Position numbers and translations under genes: made by a program. 64,000 bases of DNA from Achromobacter marplatensis (GTDB lineage: Bacteria > Pseudomonadota > Gammaproteobacteria > Burkholderiales > Burkholderiaceae_B): positions 372,001 through 436,000 of the forward strand of contig NZ_NJIG01000002.1 in NCBI RefSeq assembly GCF_002209535.1, given 5' to 3'. Below the pieces are notes generated by a model, which was not told the DNA's origin, ran no database searches, and saw only the letters and a list, made by a program, of their open reading frames with translations. Shown here one piece after another: positions 8,102 through 17,767 of the stretch. Positions within the stretch are counted from its first letter, which is position 1; each line of letters starts with the position of its first letter.

Positions 8102-10489
8102 TCACCAGCGGTAAGTGGCGGTGCCCACTACGGTGCGCTGGTCGCCGTAGTAGCAGTTGCCATAGCCGCAGTTGGCGATGTAGGTCTTGTTGGTCAGATT
8201 GCGGGCGTTCAGCGCCAGGGTCCAGTTCTTGATCTGGTAGCCGATCATCGCGTCGAACAGCAGGAACGACGGCACCTTGGCCGGCGCGGCTTCGCCGTCG
8301 CCGAAGTTCGTGCCGGTGTAGCGTGCGCCCACGCCGACCTTGATGGCGGATTCGAACCGGTAGTCCAGCCACAGCGATGCGCGATGCTTGGGTACGGCGG
8401 TGGCCTGCTTGCCGACCTCTGCGGGATTGCTGCTTTCGACCACGTCGGCCTTCGGCGTCCAGGTATAGGCGGCCACGACATTCAAGCGGGGCAGGGGTTG
8501 GAAGGTGGCTTCAAGCTCCAGGCCGCGCACCAGCACTTCGCCCTTCTGGCTGGGCATCGACTGGTCGTCGTAGGTGATGTAGTTCTTGCGGCGCAGCTCG
8601 AAGACCGCGGCGCTGTAGCTGTCCGTGCGTCCGACCGGTTGGTAGCGCACGCCGGCTTCGTATTGCTTGCCGGTTTCAGGCTTGAACGGGGTGCCGCTGA
8701 CCGGATCGATGGTTGCGGTGGGGGAGAACGATTCCGAATAGCTCAGGTACGGCGCCCAGCCCGTCGGATCCACATACACCAGGCCGGCGCGGCTGGTGAA
8801 GTGGTTATCCGGAAAGCGCGTGGTGGATCCGTCTTGGCGGTTGCGCATCTTGCCCGATACGTCGTCGTACCGGCCGCCCAGGGTCAGGACCCACCGGTCG
8901 TTCCATTTGATCTGGTCTTGCAGATACACGCCGGTCTGCGCCACGCTGATGTCGGCGTCCATCCACGGCGTCGGCCGTTCGATGCCGCCCCGGCCATAGA
9001 CGGGATCGTAAATCGACAGCGGGGGGGCATAGCCGCCGTTGAAGCTGACTTGGTCGATGGTGGTGCGCTGGTAGTCCACCCCCAGCAGTATCCGATGCTG
9101 CCAGTTGCCGAAGCGCAGATCGGTCTGCGCCTGGTTGTCGATGGTGAAGCTGGAAATGTTCTCTTTGCTGCCGGAGACGCTGCGCCGCAAGGTCTGATAG
9201 TTGGCCGGATCGGACGGATCTTCATTGACGGGCAGGTAGCCCAGGGACTGCACCGCGGCGTAATCCACCCGCAACTTGCCATAGCGCGCGTTCTGGCGCA
9301 GCGTCACCGCATCATTGACGCGGTGTTCGAACAGGTAGCCGACCATCCATTGCGTCTGGTCGAAATTGTCGTAATCGGGTTCGCCCACGAACAGGTCGGT
9401 GGGGATGCGGGTGCCAATGGGCGTGGGCACGAGAGAACCCACGGCCGGACGAACGCGCGTATAGGTGCCGCCCTCTTTGCGGCCGTATTGCGACAGCAGC
9501 GTCAGCGAGGTGTCGGCGGACGGGCGCCACGTCAACGACGGGGCGATGTACAGGCGATCATTGGAGATGCCGTGGGCCGGCATCTCGGAATCCAGCCCCA
9601 TCGCCGTGATGCGGTACAGCCACTTTCCGTCTTCGTCGAGCGGTCCCGAAAAGTCGCCGGCTAACTGCCGTCGGGAATGGTCGCCCAACTGGGCCTGCAA
9701 TTCGTGCAGGGGCTCTTCGGTCGGTCGCTTGCTGACCACATTGACGAGGCCGCCAGGGCCCGTCTGCCCGTACAGCACCGATGACGGCCCGCGCAGGATC
9801 TCGATCCGTTCCGCGCCGTAGTTTTCCGTCTGCCATATGCCCCAGTTGCCGTTGTTGCGCAGCGGCATGCCGTCCAGGTAGAAGCCGGGGGAATAGGCGT
9901 CGAAGCCGCGGATCGCGATCCAGTCGTAACGGGAATCGGCGCCGTAGGTGGTGGTGGCCACGCCTGGCGTGTAGCCCAGCGCATCCTTGAGCGTGGTGGC
10001 GCCAATGGCGCTGATGCGGTCGGCGGTGACGACCGAGATCGATTGCGGTGTTTCGAGGATGGCCGTGTCGGTCTTCGTGCCGGTGGCGCTGCGCTTGGCC
10101 ACGTATCCCGTGACCGGGCTCCAGGCCGTTTCCGCGTTGGCGGTCACGTTGATCGGCGCAAGCGTCGTCACGGCTGACTGCGGGACGCGGCGCACGGTCA
10201 ACGCGCCGCCGGGCAGCGTCACCACTTCCAGGCCGGACCCGGCGGTGATGCGGCCCAGCGCGTCGGTGAACGAGTAGGTGCCGCTAAGCGCGGGCGCGCT
10301 GATATTGCGGACCATTGCGGGGTCGACCGACAGCACGCGGTTGTTCTGCGCCGCGATACGGTTCAAGGCGACCGCCAGCGGCCCGGCGGGAATGTCGTAG
10401 TGCTGGGAAGTGGGGGCCGGCTGCGCAAGCGCGGCAGGGGAGACCACGGCGACGGCCACCGCAAGGCTGGCCCGATACAAAGGATGCAT
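8102..10489 (-). CDS. TonB-dependent siderophore receptor with N-terminal signalling (STN) domain
   Basis: 795 residues from the ATG at 10489, which has GGAG about 10 nt upstream; the longer frame lacks a signal peptide. Signal peptide to about residue 22, STN signalling domain about 27-85 (HYDIPAGPLAVALNRIAAQ), TonB-box-like APINVTA near 110, plug with ETPQSISVVTADRI and ERIEILRGPSSVLYGQ, then a barrel ending in the outer-membrane TYRW. The STN domain and the linked FecR and FecI genes predict transcriptional autoinduction when the ferric siderophore is bound. The family resembles FhuA/FoxA/FpvA-type receptors; the ligand is not known. Confidence 0.93.
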   Translation of the reverse strand: MHPLYRASLAVAVAVVSPAALAQPAPTSQHYDIPAGPLAVALNRIAAQNNRVLSVDPAMVRNISAPALSGTYSFTDALGRITAGSGLEVVTLPGGALTVRRVPQSAVTTLAPINVTANAETAWSPVTGYVAKRSATGTKTDTAILETPQSISVVTADRISAIGATTLKDALGYTPGVATTTYGADSRYDWIAIRGFDAYSPGFYLDGMPLRNNGNWGIWQTENYGAERIEILRGPSSVLYGQTGPGGLVNVVSKRPTEEPLHELQAQLGDHSRRQLAGDFSGPLDEDGKWLYRITAMGLDSEMPAHGISNDRLYIAPSLTWRPSADTSLTLLSQYGRKEGGTYTRVRPAVGSLVPTPIGTRIPTDLFVGEPDYDNFDQTQWMVGYLFEHRVNDAVTLRQNARYGKLRVDYAAVQSLGYLPVNEDPSDPANYQTLRRSVSGSKENISSFTIDNQAQTDLRFGNWQHRILLGVDYQRTTIDQVSFNGGYAPPLSIYDPVYGRGGIERPTPWMDADISVAQTGVYLQDQIKWNDRWVLTLGGRYDDVSGKMRNRQDGSTTRFPDNHFTSRAGLVYVDPTGWAPYLSYSESFSPTATIDPVSGTPFKPETGKQYEAGVRYQPVGRTDSYSAAVFELRRKNYITYDDQSMPSQKGEVLVRGLELEATFQPLPRLNVVAAYTWTPKADVVESSNPAEVGKQATAVPKHRASLWLDYRFESAIKVGVGARYTGTNFGDGEAAPAKVPSFLLFDAMIGYQIKNWTLALNARNLTNKTYIANCGYGNCYYGDQRTVVGTATYRW

Positions 10490-10589
10490 GACGTACAACT
10501 CCGGGTTGCTGATTTCTCGAATTCCTACCCAGAGGTGTATCGGCGCCGGAAAACCGGACAACAAAATTGTAAAAAGCGCGGGTGCAGGG

Positions 10590-11546
10590 TCAGGCCCGGT
10601 CCACCCAGGTCAGCAGGCCGCCGTAATGGTTGATGCGCAACGGCAACGTCGCTGCCAGCGCGGCCCAGGCCTCATCGGGCCGGTCCAGCGAAAAGACCCC
10701 CTGCACCCGCAGCCGGCCCGCCGCTTCCGACACATGCAGCGTTGCCCGCATGTAGGGGCGCAACGCCGAGGCGACTTCTGCGAGCGACGCGTCCAGCACC
10801 TCGATCCGGCCTGCTTCCCAGGCCGCCAGCGCGTGGGCCGGCGAGCCGCTCAGCCGCCGGACGCCCGAGACGTCATAGACGGCCGCCTGTCCTTCGGCCA
10901 GTTGTTCCGTTGCGCCGTTGCGCGCCCGGACCCGTACCGTATGCTCCAGCACGGCAGCCACGCTGTGGTCGCTTTCCTTCTGCACCATGTAGCGGGTGCC
11001 CAGCGCCCACACCGTGCCGTCATCGGTGCTGACGCCAAACGGGCGCGATTCGTCAGGCGCCACGGCGGCGATCAATGCGCCCCGCAGCAGCCGCACGCGG
11101 CGCACCGCGCCGGTGAATTCCAGCCGTATGCGGCTGTCCGCGTTCAATTGCAATTGGCTGCCGTCATCCAGCGTGAGGGACCGTCGCTCGCCCGTGCCGG
11201 TGACCTGGTCGCCACGCTGCCGCCATTGCTGCGCACCCAGCCAGCCGGTGCCTACTGCCACTCCCGCCAGGGCCAGGGTCTTGCCCAGGAAAAGGCGCCG
11301 TGACGGGCCCCGGACCAGCATGCCGCGCAGCGTCGCGCCGGCGGAATCCTGCGTCTGGGCCGCACCCAGCGCGCGTAACGCCTGCAGCGGGCCCGCCACG
11401 CTTTCCTGCAGGGTGGTCCAGGCCTGGGCGTGCGCGGGGTCGGCCTGGCGCCATTGCTGGAACCGCAGTTGTTCAGCGGCATCGGCGTTGCCGGCATTCA
11501 GGCGCAGCATCCATTGCACGGCCTGGCGATCGATCTCGGGGCTCAT
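10590..11546 (-). CDS. FecR-family anti-sigma regulator
   Basis: 318 residues starting MSPEIDRQAVQWMLRLNAG. Residues about 5-45 are the cytoplasmic DUF4880-type sigma-binding region (WRQADPAHAQAWTTLQ), about 92-112 a single membrane helix (FLGKTLALAGVAVGTGW), and the rest is periplasmic FecR domain (RSLTLDDGSQLQLNADSRI, RPFGVSTDDGTVWALGT). It relays the receptor signal to FecI. Its ATG overlaps the FecI stop by ATGA, so translation is coupled. The receptor gene follows about 100 nt downstream. Confidence 0.92.
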   Translation of the reverse strand: MSPEIDRQAVQWMLRLNAGNADAAEQLRFQQWRQADPAHAQAWTTLQESVAGPLQALRALGAAQTQDSAGATLRGMLVRGPSRRLFLGKTLALAGVAVGTGWLGAQQWRQRGDQVTGTGERRSLTLDDGSQLQLNADSRIRLEFTGAVRRVRLLRGALIAAVAPDESRPFGVSTDDGTVWALGTRYMVQKESDHSVAAVLEHTVRVRARNGATEQLAEGQAAVYDVSGVRRLSGSPAHALAAWEAGRIEVLDASLAEVASALRPYMRATLHVSEAAGRLRVQGVFSLDRPDEAWAALAATLPLRINHYGGLLTWVDRA

Positions 11547-12058
11547 GCGTGCCCCTCGCGGCGCACGCGCAGGCAACGTTCAAGCGCCAGCGCCATGTGC
11601 CGCTGCACCGTGCGCACCGACAAGCCCATGCGCCGCGCGATGTCTTCATACCCCAGGCCGTCCAGCTGGCTATAGAGGAAGACGGCGCGCACCGCCGGAG
11701 GCAATCCGTGCAGGACGGCATCCACCCGCATCAGCATTTCCACGCCCAGCGCCACGGCTTCGGGCGAGGGCGCCATGTCGTCGGCGTGCAAGGCCAGCCA
11801 TTGCAGATACGCTTGTTCCAGTTCGCGCCGGCGCCAGAAATGGAACAGCAGCCGGCGGGCGATGGTGGACAGGTAGGCCTTGGGTTCTGCGATCGCCGCC
11901 ACGGGTTCGCGGCTGACGGCGGCTTGCAGAAACGTGTCGGAGGCCAGATCTTCAGCGTCTGCCTGATTGCGCAGACGAAAGCGCAGGCGGTCCACCAGCC
12001 AGGGGCGATAGTTCACGTACAGGGAAGCCAGGGCGGAATGGGCGGAGTGCTTTCCCAT
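11543..12058 (-). CDS. FecI-like ECF sigma factor
   Basis: 171 residues with region 2 (DAEDLASDTFLQAA, then AYLSTIARRLLFHFWRR) and region 4 (LPPAVRAVFLYSQLDGLGYEDIA, with helix-turn-helix RRMGLSVRTVQRHM). ECF sigmas of this group transcribe the linked siderophore receptor once FecR is signalled. The gene is first in the FecI-FecR-receptor unit and has a Fur-box-like site 22 nt upstream of its start, so iron starvation should release it. Confidence 0.94.
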   Translation of the reverse strand: MGKHSAHSALASLYVNYRPWLVDRLRFRLRNQADAEDLASDTFLQAAVSREPVAAIAEPKAYLSTIARRLLFHFWRRRELEQAYLQWLALHADDMAPSPEAVALGVEMLMRVDAVLHGLPPAVRAVFLYSQLDGLGYEDIARRMGLSVRTVQRHMALALERCLRVRREGHA

Positions 12059-12079
12059 GAACTGAAGATCTTAAAAAAT

Positions 12080-12098
12080 AGGAATAAGTATCATTCAG
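12080..12098 (-). promoter_or_regulatory. Fur-box-like operator upstream of fecI (first module)
   Basis: On the minus strand the 19-mer CTGAATGATACTTATTCCT matches 11 of 19 positions of the consensus GATAATGATAATCATTATC, including the run AATGATA. It sits in an AT-rich patch directly upstream of the sigma factor start. The match is moderate; position and context carry much of the support. Confidence 0.5.
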
Positions 12099-12146
12099 TA
12101 TATAGAAAAAGGCGCGCCGCAAACAGCAGGGGAAGACCCGCAGGGC

Positions 12147-13922
12147 TCAGCCGCTTGCCCAGATGCTGTCTTGCGGGCCGTTGCGGGTACGCCGCCGGGC
12201 GGCGACGGCCGTCCGCCACAGGAGGGCCGCGCCCACCAGGGCCACCGCGTCTACCCCTGGAGCGCTTAGCGCCACCTGGGCGTTCCAGCCCGACAGCGCC
12301 CACGCCAGCAGAGTCGCCGCTGGAATGGCCAGCGTGGCCGCCGCGGCCGCCCGCGGCAGGGCCGTGGCGGCACGGGCCGGCCCCAAGGCAAATGCGGCGC
12401 CGGTAAATCCCAGAAAGGTCAGGTAATAGAGCGCCCAGGCCGGGCCCTCCACGAAACGCGCCGCGGCGATCGCCACTGAAACGCCCGCGATGCAGCCCAT
12501 GCAGGCGCCCACGGTCAACGCCCCCATGGCGCGGACATCCCGGCGCTGCGTGACATTGCCCGACGCGCCTCGCGCCCGTTTGCGCCGCGATTCTATCCAG
12601 AGCAGGTTGCCCGTGTAGAACAGAAAGGCGCCGGCCAGCCCCAAGACGAAGTAACCCCAGCGCACGGGTTCGCCGCCATAGCTGCCGAAGTGCAGGGCGA
12701 AGAATCCGGTCACCCAGCGCATCCACCCCTGGCCCCCCGGCCCATATTCCCGGTTCAGCACCTGGCCGGTTTCCGCGCTGACCAACAGGAACCCGCCTTC
12801 GGGCTTGCGCATGAACTGGCGGTCGTCGCGGCCTTGCAACCAGACCGTGGCGCCTGTCTGTCCATAGTGGCGATAGGTCAGCCGCAGGGGCGTGACGCCG
12901 GGTTCCTGTTCGCGAACTCGAGCCAGAAGATCCGCGACGGGCAGCATGGCGCGGGCGCCTTCCCCAGCGCGGGCTTCCCGCATCGGGCTGCTTTCCTCAT
13001 ACATCCGGGCCAATTGCCCGTCGTACACCAGGCGGTCTTGCACGGCGTAGATCGGGTCATGCAAGCCGAAGACCATGGCGCTCAACGCCATCGTCATATG
13101 AAAGGGCAAGCTGACGATGCCGATGACGTTGTGTGCATCCAGCCACAGGCGTTTCAGATTGGCGCCCCAGCGCAGCGCGAAGAAATCCTTGATCAGGGTG
13201 GGCCACAGCACGACCACACCCGACACCAGGGCAAGCGCGTAGAGGCCGCTGATGACGGCCATCACCAGGACGCCGGACTCCAGGTCGGCCGGAAGGCCGG
13301 CGGTGCGATGCAGCTCATCCACGAATTGCCCGATGCGGCTTTGCCGGACCGCGTCCACCTGCAGAGTGCCGTCGGTTTCCCGGCGCGCCGAAAATGTCGT
13401 GCCGGCGCCGGGCGGCTTGCCTGCCGCCCCCGGTTCTTGCCAGTGCAGAGCGGCGCCGCCGCTCGGGTCCGCGGCCAACTCCACCACGAACGCGCGGGCG
13501 GCGGCCGGGTGCGCGGCCATCACCTGGTCAATCAATGCGGGCAACTGCGGCAACGTCGTCTGCAAGCTGGCCTGGGGAGCCGACCAGCGCGCAATCGGTT
13601 CCTTGAACATGGTGATCGCGCCGGCATAAAAGGCCACGAACAGCGCCAGCCCGCTCAACAAGCCGGTCCAGGTGTGCACCTGCTTGTACGTTTTGATCAG
13701 ACCGGCGCGCGAGGTTGTGCGCAACGAGAAACCGATACCAACCACCGCGACCCAAAGCGGCGGCACCATCCACATCGCGACCTGGTATTTGTTCAGGTGC
13801 ATGATGCCGTCTCCGGCCAGCGCGAAGCAGGCCGGAACGAAGAACGCGAGCGTCAGGCCAGCCGTGCTGCCGGCCAGGATCCGCCAGCACCAGTCCCACG
13901 CGGTCCAAGGTTTAGCCGCCAT
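12147..13922 (-). CDS. PepSY-associated membrane protein (iron-reductase-like) with extra N-terminal membrane pair
   Basis: 591 residues. The first 75 residues form two membrane segments (WRILAGSTAGLTLAFFVP and VAMWMVPPLWVAVVGIG) followed by a FSLRTTSRA-type end, which resembles the small DUF3649 proteins of iron-uptake operons. Then comes a PepSY-TM body: KQVHTWTGLLSGLALFVAF, the periplasmic domain with VDELHRTAGLP, and LDAHNVIGIVSLPFHMT, with His residues suited to haem or metal. Three or four more helices end the protein. Such proteins are thought to help release iron from siderophores by reduction. It overlaps the DUF3325-like gene by 11 nt. Confidence 0.75.
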   Translation of the reverse strand: MAAKPWTAWDWCWRILAGSTAGLTLAFFVPACFALAGDGIMHLNKYQVAMWMVPPLWVAVVGIGFSLRTTSRAGLIKTYKQVHTWTGLLSGLALFVAFYAGAITMFKEPIARWSAPQASLQTTLPQLPALIDQVMAAHPAAARAFVVELAADPSGGAALHWQEPGAAGKPPGAGTTFSARRETDGTLQVDAVRQSRIGQFVDELHRTAGLPADLESGVLVMAVISGLYALALVSGVVVLWPTLIKDFFALRWGANLKRLWLDAHNVIGIVSLPFHMTMALSAMVFGLHDPIYAVQDRLVYDGQLARMYEESSPMREARAGEGARAMLPVADLLARVREQEPGVTPLRLTYRHYGQTGATVWLQGRDDRQFMRKPEGGFLLVSAETGQVLNREYGPGGQGWMRWVTGFFALHFGSYGGEPVRWGYFVLGLAGAFLFYTGNLLWIESRRKRARGASGNVTQRRDVRAMGALTVGACMGCIAGVSVAIAAARFVEGPAWALYYLTFLGFTGAAFALGPARAATALPRAAAAATLAIPAATLLAWALSGWNAQVALSAPGVDAVALVGAALLWRTAVAARRRTRNGPQDSIWASG

Positions 13923-14193
13923 GTCCGCCCTTGTTTCGCCGTAGCCAGATCGCGCCGTAAGGCAGGGCGATCCACGTCGCCATGGTAAGGATCAGGGCGG
14001 TGCACAGGCCCGCCGCCACGTGCATCAAGCTCGCCCAAACGCACGTGCTCAGGCCCAGGACCATCGCGCCCAGCCAGCCGCTTGCGCGCCCCAGGGGGTG
14101 CGCAAGCCACTGCTGATGGCGGGAGCTCAAATGCATCAGTGCCGCGCCCGCGACGGTGGCCGCCGATGCGCCGACCAGAATCATCGGCGTCAT
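13912..14193 (-). CDS. Small membrane protein, DUF3325-like
   Basis: 93 residues with three hydrophobic segments (ILVGASAATVAGAALMHL, SGWLGAMVLGLSTCVWAS, LCTALILTMATWIALPYG) and the SSRHQQW motif after the first helix that is typical of DUF3325 proteins found beside siderophore receptors. It starts 3 nt after the receptor stop and overlaps the PepSY gene, so all are one operon. The function is unproven; an accessory role in iron uptake is inferred from context. Confidence 0.65.
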   Translation of the reverse strand: MTPMILVGASAATVAGAALMHLSSRHQQWLAHPLGRASGWLGAMVLGLSTCVWASLMHVAAGLCTALILTMATWIALPYGAIWLRRNKGGHGG

Positions 14194-14196
14194 GGG

Positions 14197-16680
14197 TTAC
14201 CAACGATAGGTCAGGTTGGCGATGACGCTGCGGCGGGCGCCGTAGTTGCAGGTTGCGCCGGTCGCGTTCAGGCAGTGCGACACATAGGATTTGTCGGCCA
14301 GGTTCCAGACCGAGACGCGCAGCATGGTGCCCTTGAGCGTGTTGCTGACCGCGCCGAAGTCATAGGCCACGCTGGCGTCGGCCAGGAACAGTGACGGAAT
14401 CGTCAGATCGGGGTTGTAGTCCGATGCCGTGTCATAGGAAGACATGAAGCGGCCGCCGATGCCCACTTGCAGGCCGGGCACGGCGGGCAGCCGATAGTTG
14501 ATCCACGCACTTGCCTGATGCTCCGGCACGTACAGCATGTGGCGGCCGACGTCAGCCGGGTTGCTGCTGGAGCGCACCTCGGAGTTCATGTAGGAATAAG
14601 ACAGCAGGAAATCCAGGTTGGTGGAGAGTTGCGCCTTGCCTTCGAATTCGATGCCTTGCACGCGCTGCTTGCCCGATTGCACGAAGAAGATCGAGTCGAC
14701 CGGATCCGGCGTGCGGGCGTTCTTCATGTCATTGCGGAAGAACGACAAGGTCGCAAACCCCCAACCGCCTGCCGGTTCGTACTTCGCGCCGAATTCGAAC
14801 TGGCGTCCGGTCTGCGGCTTGAACGTATTGCCCTGGCGGTCCAGCCCGGTGGTGGGCAGGAAGGAGGTGGAGTAGCTGGCATAGGGCGCGATGCCGTTGT
14901 CGAAGACATAGGTCAGGCCGGCGCGGCCGGTGACCTTCGAGTCGGACGTGATCGTGGTTGCGTTCGTGATGCGGTTATTGGCCGATATCCGTGAATCGTC
15001 GTGACGCAGGCCCAGCGTGGCGATGGCCCGCCCGAAGCGGATCTGGTCCTGGGCGTACAAGCCCACCTGGCGCACATTCTGGAAGGACGACGAGGTGTAG
15101 GCCGGGGGCTTGGGGATGACCCGGTCGTAGATGGGGTCAAGAATGTCCAGCGGCGGGACGCCGATGGAACTGTTGGCGAAGTTGTTCGACAGCGTGCCGC
15201 GCTGGAGGTCCAAGCCCACAAGCAAGGTGTGGCGCAACGCGCCGGTGTCAAACCGGGTCTCGATCTGGCTGTCGACCGCCAGCGATTTGATGCTGTCGTC
15301 CGAGATCGCCGAGACCCGGTTCAAGGTGTGGCCATCCGGCTGATAGGCCACGAAGGGATGCGCGCGGATCAGGAACATGTCCTGCTTGCCCTGTGCGAAA
15401 CGCAGGTTCTGCCGGACCGTCGTGGTGTCGTTGAACTTGTGTTCGAACTCGTAGCCGATGGATTGATAGGTGCGGTTGAAGCTGTCGGATGACGGCTCGC
15501 CCAGGTACATGCTGCGCGGGATGTTGCCGGCCGGATTGTCGTGCAGCGTGCCCTTGGCCGGGTAGAAGCGCGCGCTCATCTGGGGCTTGTCTTTCTGGTA
15601 GAACGCATTGAGCGTCAGCGAAGTGGCCGCCGATGGCCGCCACGTGAGGCTGGGGGCAATCAAGGTCTGGCGATCGCGTTCCAGGTCCACCTGGGTATGC
15701 AACTGGCGTTGCAGGCCGACGACCCGGTATAGCCACTGCCCGTCCTCGGTGACGGGCCCGGTGAGGTCGGCGGCGAACTGCGTGCCGCCGAACCCGCTGG
15801 CCTGCACCTGTACTTCGCGCATGGCTTCTTCCTGCGGCCGCTTGCCTACCTGATTCAGCAGTCCGCCCGGCACGCTCTTGCCGTAAAGGACCGATGCGGG
15901 GCCCTTGATGACTTCCACGCGCTCCAGCGCGTAGCCGTTGATGCGCGGCACGGCATAACTGCTGGGGTCGCCCGGCAGCGCCAGGCCGTCCAGCCACTGC
16001 GTGCCCATGGTGGAGTAGCCGCGCACGTAGTTCCAGTCGTAGCGCACGTCGAACCCGTTGGGTTCGGCGATGACGCCAGGCGTGTACCGCAAGGCCTCGG
16101 CGACGCTGTTGGCGCCCTGCTGGTTCATCTGGTCGCGCGTAATCACGTTGATGACCTGCGGGGTTTCCAGCAGCGACGTGTCCGTCTTGGTGCCCGCCAG
16201 GCTGCGCGTGGCCACAATGCCGTCGACCGCCCCGCGCGCCGTGTCCTGGCGGCCGCTGACGGTGACGGGTTGCAGGGTCGTCACACCCGGGGCCGGCGCG
16301 GCCTGCACCAGCCACGTGCCGTTGCTTTGTTGCGCCGCGCGCAGGCCCTGTTCGCCCAACACGCGCGACATGGCTTCCTGAGGGGTGTACGTGCCGCTCA
16401 GCCCGGAGCTGCGCTTGCCGCCCGTCAGCGCGGAATCCGCCACCACGAAGATCTTTGCCCGGGAAGAGATCTGCGTCAGGACCTGACTGAGGGGGCCGGG
16501 CGGGATGTCGTAGTGGATTGCCGCCGGCGCCGTGGCAGCTTGGGCGAGGGTAGGCGCAGGCTGCGCGCCGGATGCCGCCAGCGCCGGCTGCATGGACAGG
16601 CCCAGCGGGGCCAGCAACGTCAATCGGGACAGCAGGCGGCCGTGGGAGCGGTGTCGCGCGGGCGGGGGCAATGAGGTCAT
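14197..16680 (-). CDS. TonB-dependent siderophore receptor with STN domain (second module)
   Basis: 827 residues. Signal peptide ending PALAASGA, STN domain around residues 55-110 (IHYDIPPGPLSQVLTQIS), TonB-box-like LQPVTVSG near 137, plug with ETPQVINVITRDQ and ERVEVIKGPASVLYGK, and a barrel ending LTYRW. It shares domain order with the receptor at 8102-10489 but the two diverge through the barrel, so the ligands probably differ. It is third in the FecI-FecR-receptor-DUF3325-PepSY unit, and the STN domain predicts FecR-dependent autoinduction. Confidence 0.93.
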   Translation of the reverse strand: MTSLPPPARHRSHGRLLSRLTLLAPLGLSMQPALAASGAQPAPTLAQAATAPAAIHYDIPPGPLSQVLTQISSRAKIFVVADSALTGGKRSSGLSGTYTPQEAMSRVLGEQGLRAAQQSNGTWLVQAAPAPGVTTLQPVTVSGRQDTARGAVDGIVATRSLAGTKTDTSLLETPQVINVITRDQMNQQGANSVAEALRYTPGVIAEPNGFDVRYDWNYVRGYSTMGTQWLDGLALPGDPSSYAVPRINGYALERVEVIKGPASVLYGKSVPGGLLNQVGKRPQEEAMREVQVQASGFGGTQFAADLTGPVTEDGQWLYRVVGLQRQLHTQVDLERDRQTLIAPSLTWRPSAATSLTLNAFYQKDKPQMSARFYPAKGTLHDNPAGNIPRSMYLGEPSSDSFNRTYQSIGYEFEHKFNDTTTVRQNLRFAQGKQDMFLIRAHPFVAYQPDGHTLNRVSAISDDSIKSLAVDSQIETRFDTGALRHTLLVGLDLQRGTLSNNFANSSIGVPPLDILDPIYDRVIPKPPAYTSSSFQNVRQVGLYAQDQIRFGRAIATLGLRHDDSRISANNRITNATTITSDSKVTGRAGLTYVFDNGIAPYASYSTSFLPTTGLDRQGNTFKPQTGRQFEFGAKYEPAGGWGFATLSFFRNDMKNARTPDPVDSIFFVQSGKQRVQGIEFEGKAQLSTNLDFLLSYSYMNSEVRSSSNPADVGRHMLYVPEHQASAWINYRLPAVPGLQVGIGGRFMSSYDTASDYNPDLTIPSLFLADASVAYDFGAVSNTLKGTMLRVSVWNLADKSYVSHCLNATGATCNYGARRSVIANLTYRW

Positions 16681-16756
16681 GGCAGGGTTCCGATCCGGAA
16701 ATAGAATTACGTGTTCTTCCGGTATGACGGACAGGCCGCAAAAAAAGGGAACCTGC

Positions 16757-17761
16757 CTAGCGCGGATCCACGGTGGTCCACCAAGGCAGCGTCGTGCGTA
16801 CGCGCACGGGCAAGGCGGCCGCCAGCATTTCCAGCGCCCGGTCGGTGTCGTGAATCGGAAAGGCGCCGGTGACCCGCAAGGCGGCCACGCGGGGATCGCA
16901 CCCGAGGTAGCCGCTGCGGTATTGGCTCAAGGTCCGCACCAGTTCGCCCAGTGCGGTGTCTTCCGCCAGCAGTACGCCCGAGGCCCAGGCTTGCCGCGCC
17001 GGTTCCGCTGCCTGCGCTGCGCCGATCGCGCTTCGGGTAAAGCGCAATTGCTGTCCCGAAGCCACCACCTGCGGCGGCGTGGCGCCGTCGGCAGGCCGCA
17101 CTTCCACCGCGCCTTCGTAGACCGCCAGAAAGGTCTGGCCCGGTTCCAGCTTGACCGTGAACCGCGTTCCCAGCGCACGCAGCAGGCCGTCGGCGGTGCG
17201 TACCGTGAAGGGCCGCGCGGGATCCGCGGCGGTTTCGACCAGTATTTCACCTGACAGGCAGACAATTTCGCGCAGTCCGTCGGTGTAATGGGTGTTGAAG
17301 GCGGTATCGGCATTGAGCCAGATTCGGGTGCCGTCCGGCAGCGTGACGGCGCGCGTCCCGCTGAACGGGCTGCGGTAATCGGCGTTCATCGCCGCCAGCC
17401 AGGCCGCGCCGCGCCCATCGCGCCATGCCGCCCAACCCAACAAGGACCCCAACCCCAGTGCGGCCAGGCCGGCCAGCGCGCGGCGCCGCGTCGCCTGACG
17501 CCTGCGCCCGGCGGATTGCAGTGCCGCCATGGACGGGACGCGGGTGGCGTCGGTGGACAAGGGAGAAAATTGGCCGCTGATGGCTTCGACCCGGGCCCAG
17601 GCGTGCCGATGCTGCGTGGAATCCGCCAGCCATCGGCGCCAGCCCTCCCGATCCTGGGACGTCACCGAATCCGACGCCAGCAGCGCGAACCAGTTGGCGG
17701 CCTCTTGCAGGATGCGGAACTCCACCGAATCCGCGGAAGCCTCCGGCGGGCGTTGCGGCAT
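16757..17761 (-). CDS. FecR-family anti-sigma regulator (second module)
   Basis: 334 residues. The N-terminal sigma-binding region contains WFALLASDSVTSQDREGWRRWLADS, split here as WFALLASDSV and GWRRWLADS. A membrane helix (LAGLAALGLGSLLGWAAW) lies near residue 105, and the periplasmic FecR domain includes TLPDGTRIWLNADTAF and RPFTVRTADGLLRALGT. The C-terminal stretch (VAALRVTGAFPIHDTDRAL) is STN-like and probably contacts the receptor. It begins 6 nt after the FecI stop, so the two are co-transcribed. Confidence 0.92.
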   Translation of the reverse strand: MPQRPPEASADSVEFRILQEAANWFALLASDSVTSQDREGWRRWLADSTQHRHAWARVEAISGQFSPLSTDATRVPSMAALQSAGRRRQATRRRALAGLAALGLGSLLGWAAWRDGRGAAWLAAMNADYRSPFSGTRAVTLPDGTRIWLNADTAFNTHYTDGLREIVCLSGEILVETAADPARPFTVRTADGLLRALGTRFTVKLEPGQTFLAVYEGAVEVRPADGATPPQVVASGQQLRFTRSAIGAAQAAEPARQAWASGVLLAEDTALGELVRTLSQYRSGYLGCDPRVAALRVTGAFPIHDTDRALEMLAAALPVRVRTTLPWWTTVDPR

Positions 17762-17767
17762 GGTGGA

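Noticed and set aside
8087..9664. 525-codon plus-strand open frame
   Set aside because: Antisense to the siderophore receptor, with no domain of its own.
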